From Dichetophora obliterata (taxonomy: Eukaryota > Arthropoda > Insecta > Diptera > Sciomyzidae): a DNA stretch of 64,000 bases. Of the stretch, positions 1 through 11,863 are shown one piece after another. Position 1 is the first letter of the stretch. Each line of letters opens with the position of its first letter. The notes beneath the pieces were generated by a model. The model worked only from the letters and a program-made list of their open reading frames with translations. It was not told the DNA's origin and searched no databases. The position numbers were made by a program, and so were the translations under genes. The stretch is taken from positions 99,357,223-99,421,222 of the forward strand of contig OY986437.1 in the NCBI GenBank assembly GCA_963920525.1. The letters run 5' to 3'.

Positions 1-2
1 CG

Positions 3-1452
3 TGAGCTGATGGCTTACCTGCTGAGCTGTTTAAGAACGGCAGCGAAGCTCTACTTAAATGCGTTCCCGATCTTCTATGCAGAATATGGTCGAAAGAATG
101 CATTCCGAATGATTGGAATCTCAGTGTGCTCTGCGCAATCCACAAGAAAGGCGATCCCACTATCTGTGCCAATTACCGTGGGATAAGCCTTCTTAATATC
201 GCATATAAGATCCTGTCGAACGTTTTATGTGAAAGATTGAAGCCCATTGTAAACGAACTGATCATACCTTATCAGTGTGGCTTCAGACCTGGAAAGTCCA
301 CCATCGACCAGATTTTCACGTTACGACAAATCTTGGAGAAGACTCAAGAAAAACAAGTTGACACCCACCATCTTTTTGTTGACTACAAAGCCGCCTTCGA
401 CAGCCCAAGAAGGGGTACTCCACCATGTCTGAATTTGGTATTCCTGCAAAACTAATACAACTTTGCAGGATGACACTGAGCAACACCAACAGCGCAGTTA
501 AAATCGGAAGGACCTCTCCCCACCATTTATTACCAAACGAGGTTTCAGACAAGGTGATTCCTTATCGTGCGACTTTTTCAATCTAATGATGGAAAAGATC
601 ATCCGAGCTGCTGATCTGAGACGTAGTGGTACAATATTCTACAAGCGTGTTTTGCTGCTTGCGTATGCTGATGACATCGATATCATTGGCCATAATACGC
701 GCGAAGTCAGTGCAGCATTTTCCAGATTAGAAAGAGAGTCAAGTCGAATGGGTCTGGCAGATAAGACGAAATACTTAGTGTCAACAAACAAACAGTCCCA
801 GCGTCTTGGAACCCACGTTACCGTTGACAATACCTCCTTCGAGGTTGTGAAGAACTTCGTTTATCTGGGATCCAGCATTAATTCAACCAACGACATCAGC
901 ATTGAGATCAAACGAAGAATAACTCTTGCCAACAGGTGTTACTTTGGGCTCAGTAGGCAATTGAGAAGCAGAGCCCTCTCTCGACGAACGAAAATCAAGC
1001 TCTATAAATCGCTCATTATGCCCGTCCTACTTTATGCATCACAAACCTGGACGCTGAGCAGTTTAGATGAAAAGACTTTAGGAGAATTCGAGAGAAAGAT
1101 TCTTCGCAAAATCTACGGACCAATCTGCGTCAATGGCGAGTACCAAATACGGTGGAATGATTAACTGTATGAGATGTACGCTGACATCGACATAGTCAAG
1201 CGCATTCAAATCGAGCGGCTTCGCTGGCTTGGTCATGTTCAGCGCATGAAAGACGATGCTCCAGTGAAGAAAACATTCGATTCGGTACCCAGCGGCGGTC
1301 AACGCAGAAGAGGACGACCGCATCTTCATTGGAAAGACCAAGTAGAGGACAACCTGATGAAGCTTGGCATTTTCAACTGGCGCCAGCAAGCGAAAGACAG
1401 AAATGGCTGGCACAAATTCTTAGATGAGGGCAAGACCGACATACGGTTGTAG
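3..1452 (+). pseudogene. RTE-like LINE reverse transcriptase, 3' half, broken
   Basis: This is the reverse transcriptase part of a non-LTR retrotransposon, which copies its own RNA into the genome. Reading begins at the window edge (LPAELF and KKGDP blocks), continues through NYRGISLLN, YQCGFRPGKST and FVDYKAAFDSP, then shifts frame after about 405 and again near 530. It resumes with RGFRQGDSLSCD and the catalytic YADDIDII box near 664-690. The C-terminal RLRWLGHVQRM segment is typical of RTE-related arthropod elements. A TAA stop at 1162-1164 interrupts an otherwise continuous frame; the codon was probably GAA. The endonuclease half lies outside the window or is lost. The coding part ends at 1452, and a mariner-type element starts about 40 bases further on. 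The clade assignment comes from remembered family motifs; a reverse transcriptase is certain, RTE likely. Confidence 0.9.
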
Positions 1453-1492
1453 CGCCAACTAAGGAAGGAAGGAGGAATACATAAAAAATGCA

Positions 1493-2747
1493 GGGTGTTT
1501 TTTATAGAGTGATACAAGTTTAAATCATAATAAAACATACCATAATATTTTTTATATCAATGAAATGAGCTATTTTCGATAGAAGATTTTATGACATTAA
1601 TGTTTAAATATGACTTCGACCATGTGGCCGTCACGACTGGCGCATACAAGGCGCAATCTGAAACATCAATTTTCACAAACTTTTCGTAGCATTTGCGGCC
1701 GTATCCCGCCGATAACTCTTCGAATGTTGATTTACATAACCCCAAAGAAAATAATCCAATGGGATTAAATCACACGATCTTGGGGGCCAATTAATTGGGC
1801 CATTTCGTGAAACTATTTTTTCGTCAAAAGTTTCCTTGAGTAAATCAATTGTAGCGCCCGCTGTGTGATTTGTGGCTCCGTCCTGTTGGAACCACATATC
1901 AGCAAGATTAATGTCAGCTAATTGAGGTACGAAAAAACTTCGAATCATGTTCCTATACCGTTCACCATTGACAGTATTATTCTGACCATCATCGTTTTTG
2001 AAGACATATGGGCCAATGACTCCGCCAACCCATAAAGCGCACCAATCAGTAATTTTCTGTGGATGTAATGGTGTTTCGACACAAGCTTGTGGACTCTCCT
2101 TACTCCAAATACGACAATTCTGTTTATTTACGTACCCATTCAACCAAAAATGGGCTTTATCGGAAAATAAAATTTTCCATGGAAATTCAAAATCAATATC
2201 AATTTGTGCTTCTGCCCATTTGCCAAATTGGAGGCGCATACGATGGTCGTTTGACTTTAATTCCTGCACAAATTGAATCTTGAAAAATTTTAAGCCACGA
2301 TCTTTTCGTAAAATCTTCCATAAAGTGAAAGGACACAACCCCAGTTGCTTAGAACGGCGACGAATGGATTGATTAGGATCATCTTCAATGCTTTCCTGTA
2401 CAGCGGCTACAGATTCTTCAGTGCGCACTGTTCGGCGTCTCACGGGATGCACATTATCAGTAACAGTAAATGTGGTCCGAAAACGATCTATTGTTCTTCG
2501 AATTAGCAGCTCTGAAGGACGATTATGTACGCCATAAAATGGACGAAGTGCACGATAAGTTTGACGAACAGAACCATTATTTTGATTAAAAATTCCCACA
2601 ATTTGCACGCGTTGCTCTGGTGTAAGACGACCACCAATAAAATGTCAGAGTAAATTTAACAAAAAAAACAAGTATTAGCTGTTAATTGGGTGGTCAAGTA
2701 AAGCAGTGATGCCAACTAAAAGTTGTATCGCTCTATAAAAAACACCC
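1493..2747 (-). mobile_element. mariner-type DNA transposon, copy A
   Basis: The element is bounded by inverted repeats: GGGTGTTTTTTATAGAG begins at 1493 and its reverse complement ends at 2747. Over 29 positions the two ends differ at two. The expected TA duplication is not visible at either side, so the flanks have probably decayed or the ends extend by a base or two. The length of about 1.26 kb fits a full-size mariner relative, with a transposase relic on the minus strand. It sits just downstream of the LINE 3' end. Confidence 0.85.
1597..2632 (-). pseudogene. mariner/IS630-type transposase, broken
   Basis: This is a cut-and-paste transposase relic. The N-terminal helix-turn-helix (LTPEQRVQIVGIF to about residue 60) resembles the DUF4817 type found in insect mariner relatives. 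The catalytic core keeps the first aspartate (FSDKAHF, where SDEAHF is usual), the second (WFQQDGAT) and the third (PLDYFLWG), with 41 residues between the last two. That spacing matches the DD41D class. No in-frame ATG precedes LTPEQRV, so the start codon seems lost. After DYFLWGYV the frame shifts; the remaining C-terminus (ending VEVIFKH, stop at 1597-1599) is in another frame and has a TGA where tryptophan would be expected. It is therefore inactive. Confidence 0.87.
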
Positions 2748-2759
2748 TTTTGAAGTAAC

Positions 2760-5140
2760 GAAAACCTGCAAAGTTTATGAAAAAAAAATGAATCGCATAT
2801 TGATAATAAGCCGAATGCAAACGAGCATTAGCGAACAGGACCCTAGAAAAAATTCATATATTGTGTTAATTAAGTAACTGATATGTATCGAAACTGTCCC
2901 GATTCTTAACTTTAATGTACCCGAAACATACCCAGAAAGTACCTCGAAAGTAACCTGAAATAGTACCGAAGTTAGTCTGTATTATGTCAATAAAGTGTTA
3001 AAAAAACGAGCAACTATATTCGGACTTAATAAAATGACGAGTGCCTGTTTCAGTCTTCGTTCGTACATTGTGCTTGCCCAAGGTGTTCCAGAACTAGCAC
3101 TTCTTTCGGTACAGATGTCGAACATTTACCGACACGGCCACCGGACATATTTCAGCTACTTTTTTAACACAAAATATGAAATTTTTTCTCGGGTTAGGCT
3201 CATCGGCATTCCCGTCCTTGGAAAATGTAGTCAAAACATCTCTTGAATCCGTCTTAAGACTCGTGAAGTCAACGCAAATCCTAACAGATTTCGATTAAGT
3301 CTCCTTTCGATCGGATCCACTAATAAAAGCAATGGTCTATGTGAGACCCCTTTGAGTGCCACCAGAATTAACCTAGCCTAAGCTAAAGTTATAGTGGCAG
3401 TGTTTTATAGTAAAGTTTTTATAGTCATAGCATCAGCATGACAATATGCGCATCATAAACGTTCATCCCTTTTCTGTGAGTGTGCGTAGTAAGTTTATTT
3501 CTAGTTACAACTTTTATGCAAATAAGAAACCAAAAGCTTAGTTTGTCAAAAATAATAATTATATCGTTTTGCATCTTTTTACGCTCATTTTTGTATTAGT
3601 GTTGCAGTAAGTTTAATACTCATGTAATTGTATTGTACATGTACTTGTCATAACTCTTATTTTATTGTTTTTTAGATTCACTTTCGGTTAGTTTAAGAGT
3701 TCTGTATCGCTTTAAATACATGACGTCCACTTCCGCGTCAGAATGTGTAATCAATTTATAAAGTCGTTACCACCTAACATATATTTCACCCACGATTGTA
3801 AAACGTAAACTGTCGCTACCATTATTTAATGAAACCTTTGTCGATCCCCTATAAAACGATTTTTCCATATTTAGCCTCCTACTCCAGATATATCTATAAT
3901 TATTGAAATTTAAGCTCATATTGAATTTTTTTTTTAAATTTGTACTTTAATAATAAAATAAAAATGGTGTATTAAATATATGTATTAAATGTTTTAATTA
4001 AATGTAATTTAATTAAATGTATTAAAAATATAATAAAATATGGTGTATTCTCGACTTTTTTTTCGATTTTCACTAACCTTCCTGCACCTCCTACAGCTAA
4101 AACTTCGGATATAAGAAAAATGCCGAAATAATCGCAATAATGTACAAAGTTTCTATTGCGTCTAAAAATTCAAAAGTTTTTTTATAACTTTTGTCGATAT
4201 GATTCAAATCAAAGGCACGCTTTGCCACAGCAACGATTCTAATAAATTTAGGGACTCAAAGCGAAACCAAAGCAACAACCAAATTATAACAAAATCTTGG
4301 TGCAGTTGTTGTGTCAACAGCGCGACAAACAAAAAATAAAAATAAATATACATTGCGTAGGTCACCGTCATGAGCGTCACACAGCAAAACAGGCTGCGAA
4401 AAGGGCGAAAGAAAAACATATTCAACCCTTAGGCACCGCACGAGTTCCCAAAGCATGGCGCCTTTATTAATTTCGTTTCGGTTTTTGTTTTATTTTTTTT
4501 ATTTTTTTTTGTTTTTTTTTGTTTTTTTTTGTGCCAACAGCTTTTCGTTCAATAGCCACATTTCCGGTAGTCTTGAAATGAACTGAGAGAAAAATGAAGA
4601 AAAGAAGGAAAGAAGGAAAACCTATCGCAATAAGGAAAATGCGAGAAAACCTCTCGCTTGGCGTTTGCAAATATTTTCTATGAACAAAATTCGCACTACG
4701 TTGCGCACTTACAAGCTTTAACAGCTTTATGCTACTGCCAAGCGTGTAAAAAGCTTTAAACTCTGCTACTTGCTGTAGAGCGATGTCTTTGTGCTCGTCA
4801 CGAGTACTTTAAGGCAAGGTTAACGGTAGCTAGTTTTCTGTCGCTTACTTAAATGCTGTGGTAAGCACATTTTGGGGCATCCGTTTCCGCTGTTTGCTGA
4901 CGTTCTTACTATAATGGCACATAAACTGTGTACAAAAGTTTGTCAATTAATTGGTAAACAGTATTTTTATGGTTTGCTTGGTTTTTTCGATTACTTTGCT
5001 TCTTTGTGCCAGTATTTCGGTTTGGTTTTCTTGTTATTATAACGTGAAACAAGATTGTCCTAAAACTTAAAGCATCCAGGGTATCGAATTCGAAAAGAAT
5101 AAAGCTTTTTAAAAAAACTTTTAGTGAAAAATTATTTCTC
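2760..5140. other. No gene recognised; AT-rich unique DNA
   Basis: I see no coding sequence with family motifs here. Around 2915-2975 there is a short degenerate repeat of GTACCTCGAAA-like units. Around 4490-4530 there is a T-rich run broken by single G residues. Short open frames here look random. Confidence 0.5.
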
Positions 5141-5840
5141 GTGAGTTAACTTGGACTTGACTAGAATTTGACTTGGACTTGAATTTTACCTGACTTGGGG
5201 TTGACGTGGAATTGACTTGAACTCAACTTGGACCTGACTTGGACTTAGCTTGAACTTAACTTGAGCTTGGCTTAGACTTGACTTCGAATAGACATGGCAT
5301 TTGCATGGACTTGGCTAGGAATTGACTAGAACTTGACTTGGCTTGGACTTGACTTAACCTTGACGAACTTGGAATAGATTTGGATTTTACTTAATTTTGA
5401 CATGGACCTTGACCTGAGTCTTGGACTTTGACTAGAACTTTATTTGGATTTGATTTGGAGTTGATTTGGACATCACTTGAACTTGACTTCAACTTGATTA
5501 AAAAACAGACTAAAACTTGATTACAACTTAACTTTAATTTGAAATGGAATCGATTTCGACTTGATTTGAACTTTGCTTGAACTTGACTATTACTTGACTT
5601 GGGCTTGACTTGGAACTGTCTTTAATTTGACTTTAAAGTTGGCTACAACTTGATTTTAACTTGACTTCAATTGAGCTAAAAATTAACTATAATTTGACTA
5701 AAAATTTTTGGAAATCAATTTTAATTTATTTTGGGTACGACTTGACTTTAACTTAAGTTCAACTTTAGATCAACCTAACTTGATTTGATCAACCTTGACT
5801 GCAGCTTGAATTCTTTTGGAGTTCAACTCGATTGAAATTG
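5141..5840. repeat. Degenerate GACTTG-type minisatellite
   Basis: About 700 bases consist of diverged tandem copies of a short motif read as ACTTGGACTTGA, with TTGACTTG and TTGGACTT blocks recurring every 6-17 bases. Copies are heavily mutated and of uneven length, and grow less regular after about 5480. No open frame runs through it. This is an old, non-homogenised tandem array. Confidence 0.8.
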
Positions 5841-6930
5841 ATTAAAAATTATTAAAATTGGTTTAAATATTTATATTTTTCTTCTTCTTTCTGTATTTAT
5901 AATAATTAATAATATAATTGCTATAAAGTTTCTTTTCCACTTACTAAATGTGTATTCTTATCATTTCTGTTTACCAGCATTTTTGAAAAATTGCTCTTTA
6001 TCAGTATATAAATAACTAATGGAATGCAAGAACAGTTTTTAGTATTTATAGGTGGTATTAATAGAAAACTTATATAATTAGTATTTGATATCTTTAATTT
6101 ATTTATTATAGATCATTAATTAAAAATACGTCAATGATTTTTGTTACAATTGAATAGTTTGTTTTTTTTCCTTCAGCAACAAAACTTGCCTTCAAAAACC
6201 GCTCACCACACCTTAGAATTCCAAAAAACAAACACAGCAACAATTGCTGACATTATTGAAGAAACACTCCTTCAGAAGGAAAAAAGAGAAAGTTTTGCAC
6301 ACTGCTAATTTATAAGACAGCAACTTCTGATAGAATCAACAAAGAAATCCATACATATGTATTGTAGCAAACAGTAGCAACAACAAAAATTATATTAATA
6401 TTACGCGCCTTTTTTCGCGCTCCCCACCCTCTCGAACTCACATGACGACAAAAGTCGATAAAAATAAGTTTGTCTATAAAACTTCTATAAAGTAAGGGCA
6501 GGACGGTGTCGTGGTGGAGTTTTAAAAAATGTTGAAAACAGAAAAGGAAGGTAGTGGAATGGTAGTAACAGGTTGTAACGAGTAGAAGGAGAAAAGGTTG
6601 AAGAAAGTTAAAAGAATGAAAAAAACTGACACCACAATTTCAAGGTGAAGGTTAGTTTGGGAAAAACCATTTAAAATGTGAAATATATTGCAAAAGGATT
6701 GGAAAGTAAGAGTCACAGCTATAAATTCGGACAAGTTATTTTGCAGTTTTTGTAAGGCTTTGGAGGGAAAAACTTGTATTTAATAACGTAACTTTGTAGT
6801 AAAGTTAATTCACATTCTATTAATATTTTAGAGAGATAATTAATAACTAATAACTAGTATCGCCAGTGGTAGAAGTTCGACCATATCAAAATCGAATTGT
6901 CTTTTTTTTAATTTATAGTTTTTACCATGC
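5841..6930. other. No gene recognised; AT-rich spacer
   Basis: Nothing with protein or RNA family motifs is visible. The end of the stretch (6930-6995) already contains short ATTAATT and AATAATAA runs leading into the 7-bp satellite. Confidence 0.5.
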
Positions 6931-6995
6931 AATTAATTATTAATTATTAATAATAAAACAATAATAATAAAATAAAATAATAAAATTAATCACTT

Positions 6996-8138
6996 ATAAT
7001 TAATAATTAATAATTAATAATTAATAATTAATAATTAATAATTAATAATTAATAATTAATAATTAATAATTAATAATTAATAATTAATAATTAATAATTA
7101 ATAATTAATAATTAATAATTAATAATTAATAATTAATAATTAATAATTAATAATTAATAATTAATAATTAATAATTAATAATTAATAATTAATAATTAAT
7201 AATTAATAATTAATAATTAATAATTAATAATTAATAATTAATAATTAATAATTAATAATTAATAATTAATAATTAATAATTAATAATTAATAATTAATAA
7301 TTAATAATTAATAATTAATAATTAATAATTAATAATTAATAATTAATAATTAATAATTAATAATTAATAATTAATAATTAATAATTAATAATTAATAATT
7401 AATAATTAATAATTAATAATTAATAATTAATAATTAATAATTAATAATTAATAATTAATAATTAATAATTAATAATTAATAATTAATAATTAATAATTAA
7501 TAATTAATAATTAATAATTCATAATTAATAATTAATAATTAATAATTAATAATTAATAATTAATAATTAATAATTAATAATTAATAATTAATAATTAATA
7601 ATTAATAATTAATAATTAATAATTAATAATTAATAATTAATAATTAATAATTAATAATTAATAATTAATAATTAATAATTAATAATTAATAATTAATAAT
7701 TAATAATTAATAATTAATAATTAATAATTAATAATTAATAATTAATAATTAATAATTAATAATTAATAATTAATAATTAATAATTAATAATTAATAATTA
7801 ATAATTAATAATTAATAATTAATAATTAATAATTAATAATTAATAATTAATAATTAATAATTAATAATTAATAATTAATAATTAATAATTAATAATTAAT
7901 AATTAATAATTAATAATTAATAATTAATAATTAATAATTAATAATTAATAATTAATAATTAATAATTAATAATTAATAATTAATAATTAATAATTAATAA
8001 TTAATAATTAATAATTAATAATTAATAATTAATAATTAATAATTAATAATTAATTATTAATTATTAATTATTAATTATTAATTATTAATTATTAATTATT
8101 AATTATTAATTATTAATTATTAATTATTAATTATTAAT
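6996..8138. repeat. 7-bp AT satellite TAATTAA with strand switch
   Basis: From about 6996 to 8052 the sequence is a near-perfect tandem array of TAATTAA, roughly 150 units, with one visible substitution (C at 7520). At about 8052 the array changes to TTAATTA, the reverse complement, and runs in that orientation for about 85 bases. A few units of the first orientation reappear at 8150-8175, and a short reverse-orientation patch lies before the array at 6931-6948. It encodes nothing. Confidence 0.98.
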
Positions 8139-8175
8139 AAAAATAAATATTAATTAATAATTAATAATTAATAAT

Positions 8176-9449
8176 TTTTTTTTAAAGTTTTAAAGTTTAA
8201 AACCAAATTTTCGACCGTTGAATTCGCTCTCGAATTAAACTCTCTTTGAGACAGTTATAGTATTATAAATATAAATGTTTTAAATTATATAGTTGCTTTG
8301 CATAGCTCTCGTTTAAAGTTAAAATAACATCAAAGCATGCTTTCAAGAAAATAACAGAATATGTACAATAAAAAAATCGATAAAACCCAAAAAAAAAACG
8401 AAATATTTCTAAAAAGTGTATATGTGTTTTTTCTGAAATGTATTTGTTTGCTAGCTCATCATTAAATGTCAATCAACTATCAATCACAAAATTTGCCGAA
8501 CCAATTCAGATATGTAGTTAGATGTATCTTGCCATCTTTGCGTTAGTGTTTGAAATATGTGTACATTTACATAAAAGAAGTTAATCTAGGGATCTCAAGA
8601 TACCGAAATCCCAGAACGGCGTCAGCCCGTGTAAGCTCCGAAAATTTATTTTCGAAAGCCCGGGATTTAAATTCAACAAGAATTTATGAAAATATTCTCA
8701 AAAAGGCATTCCTTTGGATTCCAAGTGAATAAAAAAATATTTCGTATTCCACATAAAAAAAATTATTATAATAGCCATTACGAAAAACGTAATTAACAAA
8801 AAAATCAGAAAACATTTATTTGATTTTAGTTTAAAAACTGTGAAAGCTTTTTCTTTTATAAGAAATTTCGTTCTTAAGAAATTTATTATATTATATTTTT
8901 ATTATATTTCTAACAGAAAAGTAATATGAATGGTCGAGAGAATAGACAAGAGGCAGAATAATCAATTCTTTGATTATTTTTTTTTTTAATAAATGGTTAA
9001 CAAAATCTCTATCCTGAAATCCTTTTGTTTCGTTGCTGGAAAATTCATTATAAGATTGATAAATTACATAAGTATATATTCCCAAACTATGTGTGCAAAC
9101 CAAAGAAATGCAGCTATTTTTTTTAAATGAGAAAGATAACGAAATATTAGCAAGTAAGACAATATAAAGTTTAAATGCTGTAATAAGCCAAAGAAAATTT
9201 TGTTAGTTCCTTTTTTGCTGAATTTTAAGATTATTGCTATCATTTATTATAAGTATTAACTCAATTGAAAAATTTGAAATAGTCTTGTGCGAATGTTATC
9301 GTACTTTTTTTAATATTAAAGGGTGGTCCGAAAATTTCTCTACAGTAATAAAATAGCGCAATATAAGTTTCAAGCCAACCACGTAGTATTTAAGTGTATT
9401 TAAAGAGGGGATTTCCTTAATTTGATTTTTCAAGATTTCCCATTCTCAT
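8176..9449. other. No gene recognised; AT-rich spacer
   Basis: No family motif is seen. AAAGGGTGGTCCGAAAATTT near 9319 resembles a Tc1/mariner terminus and could be the left end of the Tc1-like relic that follows, but I found no matching right end. Confidence 0.45.
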
Positions 9450-9702
9450 TTTAATGCAAGATTGAGCAAGGTGCTACACCGCCAAAAACAGCGTAAAAGT
9501 CACAAAGTGTTTTTTTTAAGAGGTTTAGACTGATTGGCCAGGAAACTCTGCCGACTTGAATCCAGTTGAACACATTTGGACTAAGATACAAGAGTCTGAA
9601 TTAAACAATTAGTTTCCAAAGTTAAACTCGAGTGGAAGTAGAACAATTGAACTAGAATGTTTGATTGCCAAGCAAACGGAGGGCTTCATACAAAATATTT
9701 AA
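9450..9702 (+). pseudogene. Tc1-like transposase C-terminal relic
   Basis: A single reading frame with several stops spells the second half of a Tc1 transposase catalytic domain. MQD-ARCYTAK at 9454 carries the second catalytic aspartate (a stop replaces the usual glycine after it). DWPGNSADLNPVEHIWTK near 9532-9585 carries the third acidic residue, a glutamate, about 35 residues further on, which fits the Tc1 DD34E class within small indels. The N-terminal DNA-binding half is not visible. A MITE lies immediately downstream. Confidence 0.8.
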
Positions 9703-9705
9703 TTA

Positions 9706-10301
9706 CACAGGCCAACAAAATTATATGAAATTTCATACCCAGAGACTAGGCTATATGTTTTCGAATGATTTTGGCATGCTGAATTCCAAAGCGATCTCAG
9801 AATTGCTTTATCACATCAGGTTTTTGAGATATCCTAACCTAAAAGTTATAAAAACAGTTTTTCTCGACATATTTGGGAATACAATCAATTAGATTTTTTT
9901 CACTAAACTTGTTACGGCAGCTAAAAGTAGCACTCTTTTCTTGTAAAATGCACTTGGAATTTTTTAGATATATTTTTTCGCCGGAGAAATCGTTCTTGAA
10001 AATATATAATAATATTGTTATAATAGTAGTAAGAAAAACGCTGAAGTAATGTATTTTAATGAAAGATTTATCTAGGAAAAAAAATATCAAAAAAATTCAA
10101 AGAGCATTTTACAGGAAAAGAGTATTACCTTTGTATTTGGGAATAATGTATCAAAAAAGCCTTGTTTTTAGCATATTTAGGTTAGGATATCTCAAAAACC
10201 TGATGTGATAAAGCGAATTTAAGGTCAGATTCGAATTCAGCGTACCGAAAACCTTTGGAAACGTTTATGTAGTCTGAGGACATGAAAAATGTCGGACTGT
10301 G
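9706..10301. mobile_element. MITE with ~130-bp inverted arms, TTA duplication
   Basis: The ends are CACAGGCCAACA at 9706 and its imperfect complement at 10301, each flanked by TTA (9703-9705 and 10302-10304). The arms stay related for about 130 bases. Their inner 38 bases are identical as inverted copies (9805-9842 and 10177-10214), including TTTATCACATCAGGTTTTTG. A 3-bp TTA duplication points to the PIF/Harbinger group. There is no gene inside. The insertion lies against the Tc1-like relic. Confidence 0.75.
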
Positions 10302-10304
10302 TTA

Positions 10305-11079
10305 TTGTAGTTTCAAAATTAGTTAAATATAATACAAGCAAATTTTCATAAAATTTCAATGCGTTTTAATTACAATTAAGGCAATTATGTAGTGTACAGA
10401 AACTTGCGGAGCATTCTGTATAATATTTTTATTAATCGTTATCATCACCGGTTAAAATGATAATAAAAGTATTACAACAACATTTTCATTGAATTTTCTG
10501 ATTAATTAAGTTTTCATAATCCCGAGATTAGAATTTGTGATCCTTGTAAGCGCGGGATTGTGAAAACCTACCGTGATGGAACTCCCTAGAATATACAATT
10601 TGTATACATAAAAGCTAGAAGTATATTTGTCGCTAATATCTTGAATCAAAGCTTTTTTCTTTTGCTTATCTTAATAAATAAACATATAAATAAATGAATT
10701 TAAATTTATTTCTTAGAGCTTTTGATAAATAACTCATATAGAATTACGTTGCTACATATTATTTAGAGATGAAAAGACAACTGTTTATACGTGGTCCTAC
10801 CAAAGAGTAGCAAACTACTTATTAGTTTTTACTTTTGCGGTATTTTCAAAAGCCACTTAATTCTTGGATTCAAGCTTACGTGCCATTAAATAATGCCAAG
10901 TGTGAACCGAAATTCCGTATTTTTGGAGTCTCAATTATTATAATTATTTTCAAAATACTCAAAAACTTCCATATATATATTTCTTCACTATATTCATCGC
11001 AGTGTTCGTTATTTGTGGCATATTATATTATTCGCCATTTTATTGGGTTTTTGATTCCGCTGTATTATGTTCTTTAATA
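10305..11079. other. No gene recognised
   Basis: AT-rich DNA with no protein, RNA or terminal-repeat signal I can support. Confidence 0.5.
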
Positions 11080-11081
11080 TA

Positions 11082-11861
11082 CAGGGTTGTCAATATTCGA
11101 AGCGCCCATCTGGCAACACTGTAACTTTCCGCAGTGATGCCAAATCGACTAATGACATACCGCGTTTGAAGCGTCATTCCAAGCAAATGTTTACAATGGA
11201 ACAGTACACGCCACGCGAACGCTCTAAAATTGTTGAAATTTACATTCAACAAAACAAGTCAAAAGTGAAAAATGCTCATTGGGCCGTTCTTTTTCGAAGA
11301 TGATAATGGCCACAGAGTTACTGTCAATCGCGAGCGTTATCGCGATATGATAAACAATTTTTTCATGCCAATCGTTCGTCGAAAGCGTATCAGGCACTAC
11401 TGGTTTCAACAAGATGGCGCGCCACCACACACAAGCCGCACTACAATCGATTTTTTGAAGCAATTGTTCCCTGGCCGTTTGATGTCAAAAAATGGTGATT
11501 TCGATTGGCCGCCAAGATCACCAGATTTAACGCCTCCAGACTTCTTTTTGTGGGGTTTTTTGAAATCAAAGGCTTACGTCAACAAGCCAAAGACCCTAGA
11601 AGAGCTGAAAACCAACATCCGTCAAGAAATAACCGCCATTCCCATCGAAATGTTGAAGAAAACCATGGAAAATGCTGCAAAACGGGCACAATATGTCGTA
11701 GAGGCCATTGGCGACCATTTACGAGATATCATATTCAAGAAATAATGTAAGCAAATCTACTTGAACCCAGTTAAATGATATTCATGACGAACAGACAAAA
11801 ATTTGTGGTTTCTTTGATTTATTTAAAAATAAAATGGGCGCTTCGAATATTGGCAACCCTG
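11082..11861 (+). mobile_element. Internally deleted mariner-type element, copy B
   Basis: This is a 780-bp element with 28-bp terminal inverted repeats beginning CAGGGTTGTCAATATTCG. The two ends (11082-11109 and 11834-11861) match at 27 of 28 positions. TA duplications flank it at 11080-11081 and 11862-11863. The near-perfect ends and intact TA sites suggest recent insertion. It is about 500 bp shorter than the full-length relative at 19.4 kb because the middle of the transposase gene is missing, so it could only move with a transposase supplied in trans. Confidence 0.95.
11187..11745 (+). pseudogene. Mariner-type transposase with central deletion
   Basis: The N-terminal piece starts at the ATG at 11187 (or 11196) and reads EQYTPRERSKIVEIYIQQNK, the start of the DUF4817-like helix-turn-helix. 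Near 11262-11280 it jumps, in a different frame, to IGPFFFEDD in the catalytic core. The rest of the DNA-binding domain and the first catalytic aspartate are deleted. The downstream part is open to the stop at 11743-11745: WFQQDGAPPHTS (second aspartate), SPDLTPPDFFLWG (third, 41 residues later), and a C-terminus ending DIIFKK. Apart from the deletion and its frame change it looks little decayed, in keeping with the fresh terminal repeats. Confidence 0.9.
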
Positions 11862-11863
11862 TA

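Noticed and set aside
6996..8138. A CRISPR-like or regulatory array
   Set aside because: There are no spacers; it is a simple 7-bp tandem satellite in a eukaryotic genome.
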